Source of the DNA: SCUN01 sp964355365
GTDB lineage: Bacteria; Acidobacteriota; Vicinamibacteria; Vicinamibacterales; SCN-69-37
Direction of reading: 5' to 3'
DNA: 10,740 nucleotides
Assembly (NCBI GenBank): GCA_964355365.1
Contig: CAYHEX010000134.1
Location: forward strand, 1-10,740
The translations under genes and the position numbers were made by a program. A model generated the notes under the pieces. That model searched no databases. It was not told where the DNA came from and saw only the letters and a list, made by a program, of their open reading frames with translations. Positions 1-6,437 of this stretch are shown here, piece after piece (positions within the stretch are counted from its first letter, which is position 1; each line of letters opens with the position of its first letter).

Positions 1-202
<202 letters not shown>

Positions 203-217
203 GATGCGTCGTCGTCC

Positions 218-691
218 TTACCAGCGGTAGTGGGCGAACGCCTTGTTGGCTTCGGCCATTCGGTGAGTGTCTTCGCGCTTCTTGACGGCGCCGCCGCGCA
301 TGTTCGCGGCGTCCATGAATTCGTTCGCGAGCTTTTCCTGCGCCGTCTTGCCGTCGGCGCGCTCGGAGGCGTAGCTGACGACCCAGCGGATCGCGAGCGA
401 CAACCGGCGGTTCGGATTCACTTCCACCGGCACCTGATAGTTGCTGCCGCCAACGCGGCGCGACTTCACTTCGAGGCTCGGCTTGGCGTTCTCGATCGCC
501 TTCTTGAAGGTCTTGACCGGCTCGTCGCCCGTCTTCTCCTGCACGATCGACAGCGCCTTGTACATGATGCGCTCGGCCGTGGACCGCTTGCCGTCCTTCA
601 TGATCGTGCTGATGAACTTGGTCACCAGCGTGCTGCCGTAAATTGGATCAGCCGGAATTTCCCGTTTCGCAATCTCTCGTCTACGCGGCAT
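218..691 (-). CDS. rpsG: 30S ribosomal protein S7
   Basis: Primary 16S rRNA-binding protein that nucleates assembly of the 30S head and lies near the E site. The 157-residue product is the usual bacterial length. The N-terminus MPRRREIAKREIPADPIYG is typical, followed by the helical core with TLVTKFISTIMKDGKRSTAE (21-40). The beta-hairpin arm VGGSNYQVPVEV (80-91) contacts rRNA and E-site tRNA. The conserved C-terminus contains KKREDTHRMAEANKAFAHYRW. The start at 691 is supported by GAGGA at 696-700, 4 nt upstream. It lies 12 nt after rpsL and 15 nt before fusA, so the three are almost certainly cotranscribed. In Escherichia coli S7 represses its operon through a large S12-S7 spacer. A 12-nt gap cannot hold that element, so any autoregulation here must use another site. 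Confidence 0.98.
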   Translation of the reverse strand: MPRRREIAKREIPADPIYGSTLVTKFISTIMKDGKRSTAERIMYKALSIVQEKTGDEPVKTFKKAIENAKPSLEVKSRRVGGSNYQVPVEVNPNRRLSLAIRWVVSYASERADGKTAQEKLANEFMDAANMRGGAVKKREDTHRMAEANKAFAHYRW

Positions 692-703
692 AGAGTCCTC
701 GCC

Positions 704-1081
704 TTACGCTTTCTTCGGGCGCTTCGCGCCGTACTTCGAACGGCCCTGCATGCGGCCGGCAACGCCGACCGTGTCGAGCGTGCCGCGCACCACGTGGTAG
801 CGCACGCCAGGCAGGTCCTTGACTCGGCCGCCGCGGATCAGCACCAGTGAGTGCTCCTGCAGGTTGTGGCCGACGCCGGGGATATAAGTGGTGACCTCGA
901 TGCCGTTGGTCAACCGAACACGCGCCACCTTGCGGAGCGCCGAATTCGGCTTTTTCGGGGGCTGGGTGAAGACGCGCACGCAGACACCGCGCTTGTGCCG
1001 GCTGCTCTGCAGCGCCGGGACCTTCGTCTTGCTCAGGACCTTGTCGCGTCCCTGTCGAACAAGCTGGCTAATCGTCGGCAG
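704..1081 (-). CDS. rpsL: 30S ribosomal protein S12, apparent CTG start
   Basis: Decoding-centre protein of the 30S subunit that monitors codon-anticodon pairing. From the CTG at 1081 the product is 125 residues, against 124 in E. coli, and reads (M)PTISQLVRQGRDKVLSKTK at the N-terminus. It aligns with S12 without gaps through TQPPKKPNSALRK, so Lys43 and Lys88, the classical streptomycin-resistance positions, are wild type. The segment GGRVKDLPG carries Asp89, which RimO methylthiolates in many bacteria. An internal GTG at 979 would also open the frame but would delete 34 conserved residues, so it is not the start. Between the upstream in-frame TGA and the conserved Pro2 the only codons are GGA, TCA, AAG, AAG and CTG. 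GAGGA at 1091-1095 is 9 nt before the CTG. A 12-nt gap leads to rpsG. Confidence 0.95.
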   Translation of the reverse strand: MPTISQLVRQGRDKVLSKTKVPALQSSRHKRGVCVRVFTQPPKKPNSALRKVARVRLTNGIEVTTYIPGVGHNLQEHSLVLIRGGRVKDLPGVRYHVVRGTLDTVGVAGRMQGRSKYGAKRPKKA

Positions 1082-1095
1082 CTTCTTTGATCCTC
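1079..1095 (-). promoter_or_regulatory. rpsL ribosome binding site and CTG start codon
   Basis: On the minus strand GAGGA (1091-1095) is followed by 9 nt and then CTG (1079-1081), which precedes the CCG-ACG-ATT-AGC-CAG codons for the universal PTISQ start of S12. A TGA closes this frame just upstream, and it contains no ATG, GTG or TTG before the conserved codons. The CTG is therefore the best available start. Seen in sequence; that it really initiates translation is inferred. Confidence 0.75.
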
Positions 1096-1136
1096 AACAA
1101 CCCGAAATGACATTCCAAACAACGAGCGCGCGACCG

Positions 1137-1156
1137 AGCGATGCCCTGGCATCGCT
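1137..1156 (-). promoter_or_regulatory. 9-bp palindrome in rpsL leader
   Basis: AGCGATGCC and GGCATCGCT are perfect inverted repeats separated by 2 nt. In the minus-strand RNA they would fold as an 8-bp stem closed by a CAGG tetraloop. The 3' arm ends about 55 nt upstream of the rpsL start codon. Candidate regulatory hairpin for the ribosomal protein operon; no named r-protein leader family was recognised. Confidence 0.45.
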
Positions 1157-1176
1157 GCGCACGTGGCGCTTGGTGC

Positions 1177-1215
1177 GTTTCAAGCCTGTGAGCCTTGCGA
1201 CTCGGCACTTGAAAC
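1177..1215. promoter_or_regulatory. 8-bp inverted repeat, leader stem or plus-strand terminator
   Basis: GTTTCAAG (1177-1184) and CTTGAAAC (1208-1215) are perfect inverted repeats. The interior can extend the stem through CC/GG (1185-1186 with 1204-1205) and GAG/CTC (1190-1192 with 1201-1203), leaving an 8-nt loop. On the plus strand five T residues follow directly (1216-1220), the layout of an intrinsic terminator facing antisense to rpsL transcription. On the minus strand it would be a leader stem preceded by A residues. The pairing is visible; its role is not established. Confidence 0.4.
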
Positions 1216-1323
1216 TTTTTCCCTATTGCTGAAATCAGCGGTGGCCGCCGGAAGACGCGATCCACAAAGGATCTGCGCGCCGGTTGCGCGGAAACTGCCG
1301 AGAAGCTTCAGGTGCTTCTGGCG

Positions 1324-1352
1324 GGGACTCTAGATAGGGTGTCCTAGAGCCC
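1324..1352 (-). repeat. Bulged inverted repeat overlapping candidate promoter
   Basis: On the minus strand GGGCTCTAG (1344-1352) is followed after 10 nt by CTAGAG-T-CCC (1324-1333). This is nine complementary base pairs with one bulged T. The repeat spans part of the spacer and the -10-like hexamer of the candidate promoter, so it could be an operator or an initial transcript hairpin. The symmetry is seen; the function is a guess. Confidence 0.35.
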
Positions 1353-1359
1353 GTAACAA
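1331..1359 (-). promoter_or_regulatory. Candidate sigma70-type promoter for rpsL operon
   Basis: Minus-strand TTGTTA (1354-1359) and TATCTA (1331-1336) are separated by exactly 17 nt. The -35 matches consensus at 4 of 6 positions and the -10 at only 3 of 6, lacking the final T, so this is weak on sequence alone. Support comes from the need for a promoter here: rpsL is about 8.7 kb from rpoC, with two plus-strand genes in between. Confidence 0.3.
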
Positions 1360-1383
1360 CCTTGCGAGGATAACACACTTTTT

Positions 1384-2472
1384 TCAACTCGCCTTGCAAT
1401 TATAGTCTTTGACGTCCTTCACCATCGGTCGATACCACGACGCCAGGCCCGATCCGCCGCCCCCGCCCCGAGCACCGTAGATGAATGTGCTCGCTTCAGT
1501 GAGCGGCAGGGTCGAGACGTTGTTACAGAACGACTGCCAGAGCCCGCCCGTCAGGTAGTCTTCGACGTTGGACAAGTAGAACGCCATGACCGTCTCGCCG
1601 TGCTCGCGGATGTAGCTGCCAACCGCCCGTAAGGCCTTTGGACCTGCGAAGTTACCCACCGTCGGAACCAGCATGTTCCTGGTTTCCAAGTCCTTGATCA
1701 CGCCAAAAAGCTCCTCGTTCGCCAAATAGCTGCGCTCAACGCCAGCGCCGTCATTCGTCAGCATCAGGGTCTCGTAGGTCGCCATCTGACCGCCTCCGCG
1801 GCCGCCGCCGAACCCCGATCCAGAGCTGGACCGGTAGTTGATGGCCGTGCCAAAGGCGTAGAAGCTGTCGAACACATACTGGATGCCGTCAATGTCGTCC
1901 TTTGGAAGCGGCAAGGAGTGCGGAGACTTGGTCAAATGATCAACAATTCGCTTCCAGACAGCCGCATGTACGTCGGCGCTCACCGGCAGACTGTCGTAGT
2001 TCTTGAAAATCTCAGACACGGACGCGCCTGAGGCCAGCCCCTCGGGCCGTGCCTTCGAGAACAACATCCCCACGAAGTCCACCCGATCACTGGCCATCTC
2101 GAAGAGCGCCTTGTACATCAGGTGGAGATCCAGATTGCCGCGGCGGATGTCCGTAATGAAGACCATCTTGGGCCGCAGGGCCGCGATGTAGGTGAAGTTC
2201 TGCTCCGGGCCGACGCCCATGTAGACGCCGGGCTTCACCGTCGTCTTCAGCGCGGGGATGATCGTCTGAAAACCGATCTCGTTCGACAGCAAGTTGTCAG
2301 ACTGAAACTGGCCGTTCGGTTCGGAGATGTCATTCGACAACGCCCAGAACTCCGCGTCGGTCAACCGTTGCGGCACGTCAACGGCGCGCGTGCGACCCAT
2401 CGGGGCCGCCACGACGCCGAGGCTCAGGATCAGGGCCAGCGGAGCGACCGCGCGAAGGCGAAATGGTGACAT
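1384..2472 (-). CDS. Uncharacterised secreted protein with Gly-rich loops
   Basis: Function unknown. From the ATG at 2472 the product is 362 residues and starts MSPFRLRAVAPLALILSLGV, a clear signal peptide (basic n-region, hydrophobic core, likely cleavage near the GRTRA segment). An ATG at 2517 would add 15 polar residues before the signal peptide and overlap the divergent gene, so 2472 is preferred. A conserved-looking core includes SNEIGFQTIIPAL, GVYMGVGPEQNFTYIAALRP and FITDIRRGNLDLHLMYKALF, which I recall from uncharacterised proteins of several phyla but cannot place in a named family with confidence. Two low-complexity insertions, SGSGFGGGRGGGQ and GARGGGGGSG, interrupt the C-terminal half, and a single Cys lies near the C-terminus. 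Divergent from the secreted esterase-like gene, with which it may be co-regulated. No Shine-Dalgarno is obvious at either start. Confidence 0.8.
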   Translation of the reverse strand: MSPFRLRAVAPLALILSLGVVAAPMGRTRAVDVPQRLTDAEFWALSNDISEPNGQFQSDNLLSNEIGFQTIIPALKTTVKPGVYMGVGPEQNFTYIAALRPKMVFITDIRRGNLDLHLMYKALFEMASDRVDFVGMLFSKARPEGLASGASVSEIFKNYDSLPVSADVHAAVWKRIVDHLTKSPHSLPLPKDDIDGIQYVFDSFYAFGTAINYRSSSGSGFGGGRGGGQMATYETLMLTNDGAGVERSYLANEELFGVIKDLETRNMLVPTVGNFAGPKALRAVGSYIREHGETVMAFYLSNVEDYLTGGLWQSFCNNVSTLPLTEASTFIYGARGGGGGSGLASWYRPMVKDVKDYNCKAS

Positions 2473-2487
2473 GGCGGGGATGCTACC

Positions 2488-4143
2488 ATGCGCGACATGA
2501 CGATCTCGGCCGTTCATGTTACTCGTCTGTTTCGGCTCGCCACCGGCGTCGGCGCCGCTCTGATTCTGGCGTCATCAGCCACCGTGCTGGCGCAGCGTTC
2601 GGCCGGGGGGCCAAGGTTCACGGTGTCCTTTCCCGCCGCCGCGCACGCGGGCCCGATCACCGGTCGCGTGTACGTCGCGATCAGCAAGACCAACGACCGC
2701 GCGCCGATCCAGCAGACCGACACGACGGGCGTCCCGCTCTTCGGCGTCAACGTCGACCAACTGGCGCCCGGCGCGAGCGCGACCATCGATGCGACGACGC
2801 TCGGCTATCCGGTCAAGAGTCTCAGAGACCTCCCCGCCGGCGACTACTGGGCTCAGGCGTTCGTGAACGTCTACACGAAGTTCGCGCGCGCGGACGGTCA
2901 CACCGTGTGGCTGCATCAGGATCAGTGGGAAGGCCAGAACTGGAAGATCTCACCGGGCAACATCAGCGGCACGCCCATGCAGATTCACTGGGACCCGAAT
3001 GCGTCGGCCCCCATCGCGCTGACGGCGGCCAACGTGATTCCGCCGATCGCGCCGGCCGTCGATACCGACACCGTGAAGCACCTCAAGATTCAGAGCGCGA
3101 TCCTCACGAAGTGGTGGGGCCAACCGATGTTCCTGGGCGCGATCGTGACGCTGCCGGACGGATACGCGGCGCATCCGAACGTGAAGTATCCGATCAACTA
3201 CGTGCAGGGCCACTTCCCACGCGGCGGTGGAGGCGGCGGTGCGCGCGGACGTGGCGCGGCACCAGCAACGCCCACCGGCCCACAGCCGCGCATGATCAAC
3301 GTGCAGCTACAGCACCCGTCGCCGTACTACGACGACTCGTACGGCGTGAACTCCGCGAACAACGGCCCGTACGGCGACGCGATCATGAATGAACTCTTAC
3401 CAGCGATCGAAACGAAGTTCCGCGTGATCCGCGAGCCGTGGGCGCGCATGCTCAGCGGCGGGTCCACGGGCGGCTGGATCTCACTCGCGCATCAGATCTT
3501 CTATCCCGACTTCTACGGCGGCGTGTTCTCCACGTGCCCCGATGGCGTCGACTTCCGTTATCACCAGATCGTCAACGTCTACAACGACGACAACGCGTAC
3601 GTCATCGATCGCGGCTGGATGCAGATCGAGCGCCCGAATCAGCGACGGCCCGACGGCAACATCCAGTCGATGATGAAAGACGAGAACTGGTTCGAGCTCG
3701 TGCAGGGCGACAAGTCGCGCTCGGGCGGCCAGTGGGACATCTGGGAGGCGACCTACGGTCCGGTCGGCGCCGACGGCTACCCGCAGCGCATCTGGGACAA
3801 GCAGACGGGCAAGATCAACAAGGACGTCGCCGCATACTGGAAAGAACACTACGACCTGCGCAATATCCTCGAGACCAACTGGAAGACGCTCGGGCCGAAG
3901 CTCGCGCACAAGCTCAACGTGTACGTCGGTGACGCCGACTCGTACTTCCTGAACATGGGCGTGCACATGCTCGACGAGTTCCTGCGCAAAGCCGACAGCC
4001 CGAAGTGGACGGGCGAGACCGTGTTCCAGCCGATGGCACCGCACTGCTGGGGACCGCCCCGCGACCAGATGCTGGAGAAGATGGTGGCCCAGATCACCAA
4101 ATACGCACCGGCCGGAGCCGATCTCACCAGCTGGCGCTACTGA
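2488..4143 (+). CDS. Secreted alpha/beta-hydrolase, putative esterase
   Basis: Probable exported serine hydrolase of the putative-esterase (esterase D/antigen 85-like, PF00756) type; substrate unknown. A signal peptide ends at VLA-Q (cleavage after residue 35). Residues about 38-175 form a beta-rich N-terminal region with DLPAGDYWAQAFVNVYTKF. The hydrolase domain starts near residue 200. The nucleophile elbow is LSGGSTGGW with Ser326. The expected acid is Asp482 or Asp484 in YVGDADSYF, and the expected base is His519 in APHCWG, the correct order for the fold. A PRGGGGGGARGRG insertion (244-256) follows the strand carrying INYVQGHF. The start at 2488 has GGGGA 7 nt upstream; an ATG at 2497 is an alternative that keeps the signal peptide. 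It overlaps the next gene by one base (TGATG), implying translational coupling. A role on a polysaccharide or ester-modified cell-surface molecule would fit the neighbour but is inference. Confidence 0.85.
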   Translation: MRDMTISAVHVTRLFRLATGVGAALILASSATVLAQRSAGGPRFTVSFPAAAHAGPITGRVYVAISKTNDRAPIQQTDTTGVPLFGVNVDQLAPGASATIDATTLGYPVKSLRDLPAGDYWAQAFVNVYTKFARADGHTVWLHQDQWEGQNWKISPGNISGTPMQIHWDPNASAPIALTAANVIPPIAPAVDTDTVKHLKIQSAILTKWWGQPMFLGAIVTLPDGYAAHPNVKYPINYVQGHFPRGGGGGGARGRGAAPATPTGPQPRMINVQLQHPSPYYDDSYGVNSANNGPYGDAIMNELLPAIETKFRVIREPWARMLSGGSTGGWISLAHQIFYPDFYGGVFSTCPDGVDFRYHQIVNVYNDDNAYVIDRGWMQIERPNQRRPDGNIQSMMKDENWFELVQGDKSRSGGQWDIWEATYGPVGADGYPQRIWDKQTGKINKDVAAYWKEHYDLRNILETNWKTLGPKLAHKLNVYVGDADSYFLNMGVHMLDEFLRKADSPKWTGETVFQPMAPHCWGPPRDQMLEKMVAQITKYAPAGADLTSWRY

Positions 4144-6425
4144 TGCGACGGCTCGCAGCGCTCGCGCGGTCCCCGACCGCCCGTGTGTTCGCGCTGGCCT
4201 CGGCGCTGACGCTGATCTCGGCCTGGTCCCTCGTCCGGCACCTGTCGTCGGCGCTGCCCTCCGACTTGGGTGATCCCATCCTCGAAACCTGGATCCTCTG
4301 GTGGAACGCCCACGCAATGCCGCTCACGACGCGGTGGTGGGACGCGCCGATGTTCGTCCCGCTGCCAGGCGCGTTTGCATTGTCGGAAGCGCTCCTGGCA
4401 TTTGTGCCACTGACGACGCCGCTCCAATGGGCGGGCCTCAGCCCGGTGGCAACCCACAACATCGTCTTTCTGCTGTCAGGCCCGATGGCCGCCGTCGGCG
4501 CGTTCGTCCTGGCGCACAAGCTCACCGGACGAAACGATGCGGCACTAATCGCCGCACTGGCCTTCGGGTTCAGCCCGTACCGCATCGCCCAGATCTCGCA
4601 CATGCAGGTGCTGTGGGCGTGCTGGATGCCGCTCGGGCTCGCCGCACTTCACGACTACATCACGACCCACCGCCGGCGCGCGCTGATCTGGTTTGCGCTC
4701 TGCTGGATGATGAACGGATTCACGAACGGCTACTTCCTCGTCTACTTCCCCGTCCTCGTAGGCTGCTGGATGCTGTGGTTCTGCCGCCGGTGGCAGGACC
4801 TCACAGCGATCGGCATCGCGGCCAGTGTGGCCTCGCTCCCCATCCTGCCGATGCTCGCCGGCTACGCCAGCCGCCAGCGCGCGCTGGGCGTATCGCGCCA
4901 GATCAGTGAAATCCGGCTCTTCAGCGCCGACGTCACCGCGCTCTTCGCTTCGTCACCGCGCGCATGGCTGTCGGCGCACTGGACCCTGCCGCCCGGGCCC
5001 GAGGGCGAACTCTACCCGGGCCTGGCCATCGTCGCGCTGGGAATCGCCGGCGTCGTGATCGCGGCCAGTCGCTCCGGCAGCACGGCGTCAACAGAGCGGC
5101 GCGCCCTCTGGCGATGGGGCGTCGGTGCACTTGCCATTGTCGCGGCGGCGCTGGCCCTGTTGGTGATGTGGTCGGGCGGGTCGGAACTCCACCTCGGTCC
5201 GTGGCTGCTCAGCGTGCATCGGCCGTCGCGGTTGCTCACAGTCGCATTCTGGTTCGCCTTCATCGTGATCGCCACGCACACAGCGGTCAGGCGTGCATGG
5301 ACGTCACGGTCACCGCTCGGCTTCTACGCGCTGGCCGCGGCCGTGATGTACCTTCTCGCGCTCGGGCCGGAGCCTCACGCCGGCGCAACACAAATCCTCT
5401 ACAAGCCGCCGTACGCATGGCTCATGTACTTGCCCGGCTTCGACGCTGTCCGGGTGCCCGCGCGATTCGGATTGCTGATGATCATCTGCCTCGCGCAGGT
5501 GGGGGCACTCGCCTACGCCCGTCTTATCGCAATCAACTCACGCACGTGGCTCGGCGTCATGTCGCTCGCCATTCTGGCCGAGGGTTGGATCGTGATGCCC
5601 GTCGCGCCGTTGCCCAGGCCCCTGCCGCTGCCCGATCGATCCCCGGCCGGAGCCCCGGTGCTTGAACTGCCCGTCGAGGCCGGCTTCGAACCCAACACGC
5701 TCGCGCTCCTGCGCTCGCTCGACCACGGCCGCCCGATCGTCAACGGTTTCAGCGGGTACATTCCGCCGCACTACTACGCGCTCGGGCTGGCGCTGAAAGA
5801 CGGAGATGCCACCGCGCTCGAAGCGATTCGCGAAATCGGTCCCCTTGTCGTGTTTGTTGATGCGGCACGCGACACCGGTGGCGTCCAAACGGCGCTGGTC
5901 GCGGGGGCCGGCGGCGCGAACCGACTCGAGACCAACGACCGCGGCGCCTGGTTCTTCCTGCCGCAGAGCGTGGCGCCTGCCTTGGCAGCGCTCACGACGC
6001 AGCTCACGCCCAGTGCGATCGCGGCAACCACGAATTCCGGCGACACGCCGCTGCTGAACGACGGCCGGTCCAACACACGCTGGTCCGGAGACATCCACGG
6101 CGAGTCACACGCAGACACGGTCACGCTGACGTTTGACGCGCCCGTGACGATCAACTCGATCGAGATTGATCAGGGCCTGTGGAGCGGCTACTTCCCGCGC
6201 GATCTCGAAGTCGTATTGACCACGGACAGCGGCGACATCACGGTGTTTCGCGGCCCGACCGGCGGCCTCGCTGTCCGCGGCGCGCTGGCCTCACGGGACG
6301 TGACGATGCGCATCCCGCTGGCGCCCTCCGCGCCGGCTCGGGCGATGCAGCTCATCAGCCACCCGAAGGGCGAGAAGTTCACCTGGAGCGTCGCAGAGAT
6401 CAGGGCCTTCGGCGTGCGGCCCTGA
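4143..6425 (+). CDS. GT-C-like multi-span membrane protein with C-terminal F5/8C domain
   Basis: 760-residue integral membrane protein resembling bacterial GT-C-type (lipid-linked sugar using) glycosyltransferases; activity and acceptor are unproven. After the first membrane helix (about 15-31) comes SDLGDPILETWILWWNAH, with Asp44 and Glu48 where GT-C enzymes carry an acidic metal/substrate motif. FSPYRIAQISHMQ (143-155) and about ten further hydrophobic segments reach residue ~485. A soluble region (about 505-620) contains LDHGRPIVNGFSGY (526-539), and residues about 625-757 look like an F5/8 type C/galactose-binding domain (LLNDGRSNTRWSG, then TINSIEIDQG and a terminal VAEIRAFG). The start is the ATG at 4143, overlapping the esterase stop by one base. 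The frame stays open upstream to 4005, but that part lies inside the esterase gene. Likely job: building or tailoring a surface glycan together with the esterase. Confidence 0.82.
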   Translation: MRRLAALARSPTARVFALASALTLISAWSLVRHLSSALPSDLGDPILETWILWWNAHAMPLTTRWWDAPMFVPLPGAFALSEALLAFVPLTTPLQWAGLSPVATHNIVFLLSGPMAAVGAFVLAHKLTGRNDAALIAALAFGFSPYRIAQISHMQVLWACWMPLGLAALHDYITTHRRRALIWFALCWMMNGFTNGYFLVYFPVLVGCWMLWFCRRWQDLTAIGIAASVASLPILPMLAGYASRQRALGVSRQISEIRLFSADVTALFASSPRAWLSAHWTLPPGPEGELYPGLAIVALGIAGVVIAASRSGSTASTERRALWRWGVGALAIVAAALALLVMWSGGSELHLGPWLLSVHRPSRLLTVAFWFAFIVIATHTAVRRAWTSRSPLGFYALAAAVMYLLALGPEPHAGATQILYKPPYAWLMYLPGFDAVRVPARFGLLMIICLAQVGALAYARLIAINSRTWLGVMSLAILAEGWIVMPVAPLPRPLPLPDRSPAGAPVLELPVEAGFEPNTLALLRSLDHGRPIVNGFSGYIPPHYYALGLALKDGDATALEAIREIGPLVVFVDAARDTGGVQTALVAGAGGANRLETNDRGAWFFLPQSVAPALAALTTQLTPSAIAATTNSGDTPLLNDGRSNTRWSGDIHGESHADTVTLTFDAPVTINSIEIDQGLWSGYFPRDLEVVLTTDSGDITVFRGPTGGLAVRGALASRDVTMRIPLAPSAPARAMQLISHPKGEKFTWSVAEIRAFGVRP

Positions 6426-6432
6426 TCCGCAC
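6414..6432. terminator. Possible bidirectional hairpin between convergent genes
   Basis: GTGCGG (6414-6419) and CCGCAC (6427-6432) form a perfect 6-bp stem with a 7-nt loop that includes the TGA stop of the plus-strand gene. The convergent minus-strand gene ends only 12 nt away, so some shared termination is expected. No T-tract follows in either direction, so a standard intrinsic terminator is not shown. Confidence 0.25.
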
Positions 6433-6437
6433 TGACG

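Larger units (their letters stand above)
1082..1383 (-). other. Long non-coding leader/promoter region of rpsL-rpsG-fusA
   Basis: About 300 nt between the uncharacterised secreted-protein gene and rpsL in which I see no convincing gene. A GTG-started frame at 1068-1265 has a composition unlike a real protein and runs into the rpsL start. The stretch contains a weak promoter-like pair (1331-1359), a bulged inverted repeat over it (1324-1352), a 6-bp hairpin AGAAGC/GCTTCT (1301-1319), an 8-bp inverted repeat (1177-1215), a 9-bp palindrome (1137-1156) and the rpsL Shine-Dalgarno. No clear intrinsic terminator separates it from the upstream gene, so read-through from that gene is possible. Its length and stem density suggest a 5' leader with a regulatory role, which is inference. 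Confidence 0.6.

Noticed and set aside
704..979. S12 as a short 91-residue protein starting at an internal GTG
   Set aside because: The same frame upstream encodes 34 further residues that match S12 exactly in order and spacing. The short form would lose the universal N-terminus.
1068..1265. A 65-codon minus-strand frame in the rpsL leader that could be a leader peptide
   Set aside because: GTG start, no Shine-Dalgarno seen, composition like random GC-rich DNA, and it overlaps the rpsL start and the leader palindromes. I see no conserved feature.
2473..2517. Longer start (ATG at 2517) for the uncharacterised secreted protein
   Set aside because: It would place 15 polar residues in front of a well-formed signal peptide and overlap the divergent gene. 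I kept 2472, though neither start has a convincing ribosome binding site.
4005..4142. Extension of the GT-C-like protein upstream to 4005
   Set aside because: The added 46 residues lie inside the esterase coding region and are polar. The ATG at 4143 overlapping the esterase stop is the natural coupled start, just before the first membrane helix.
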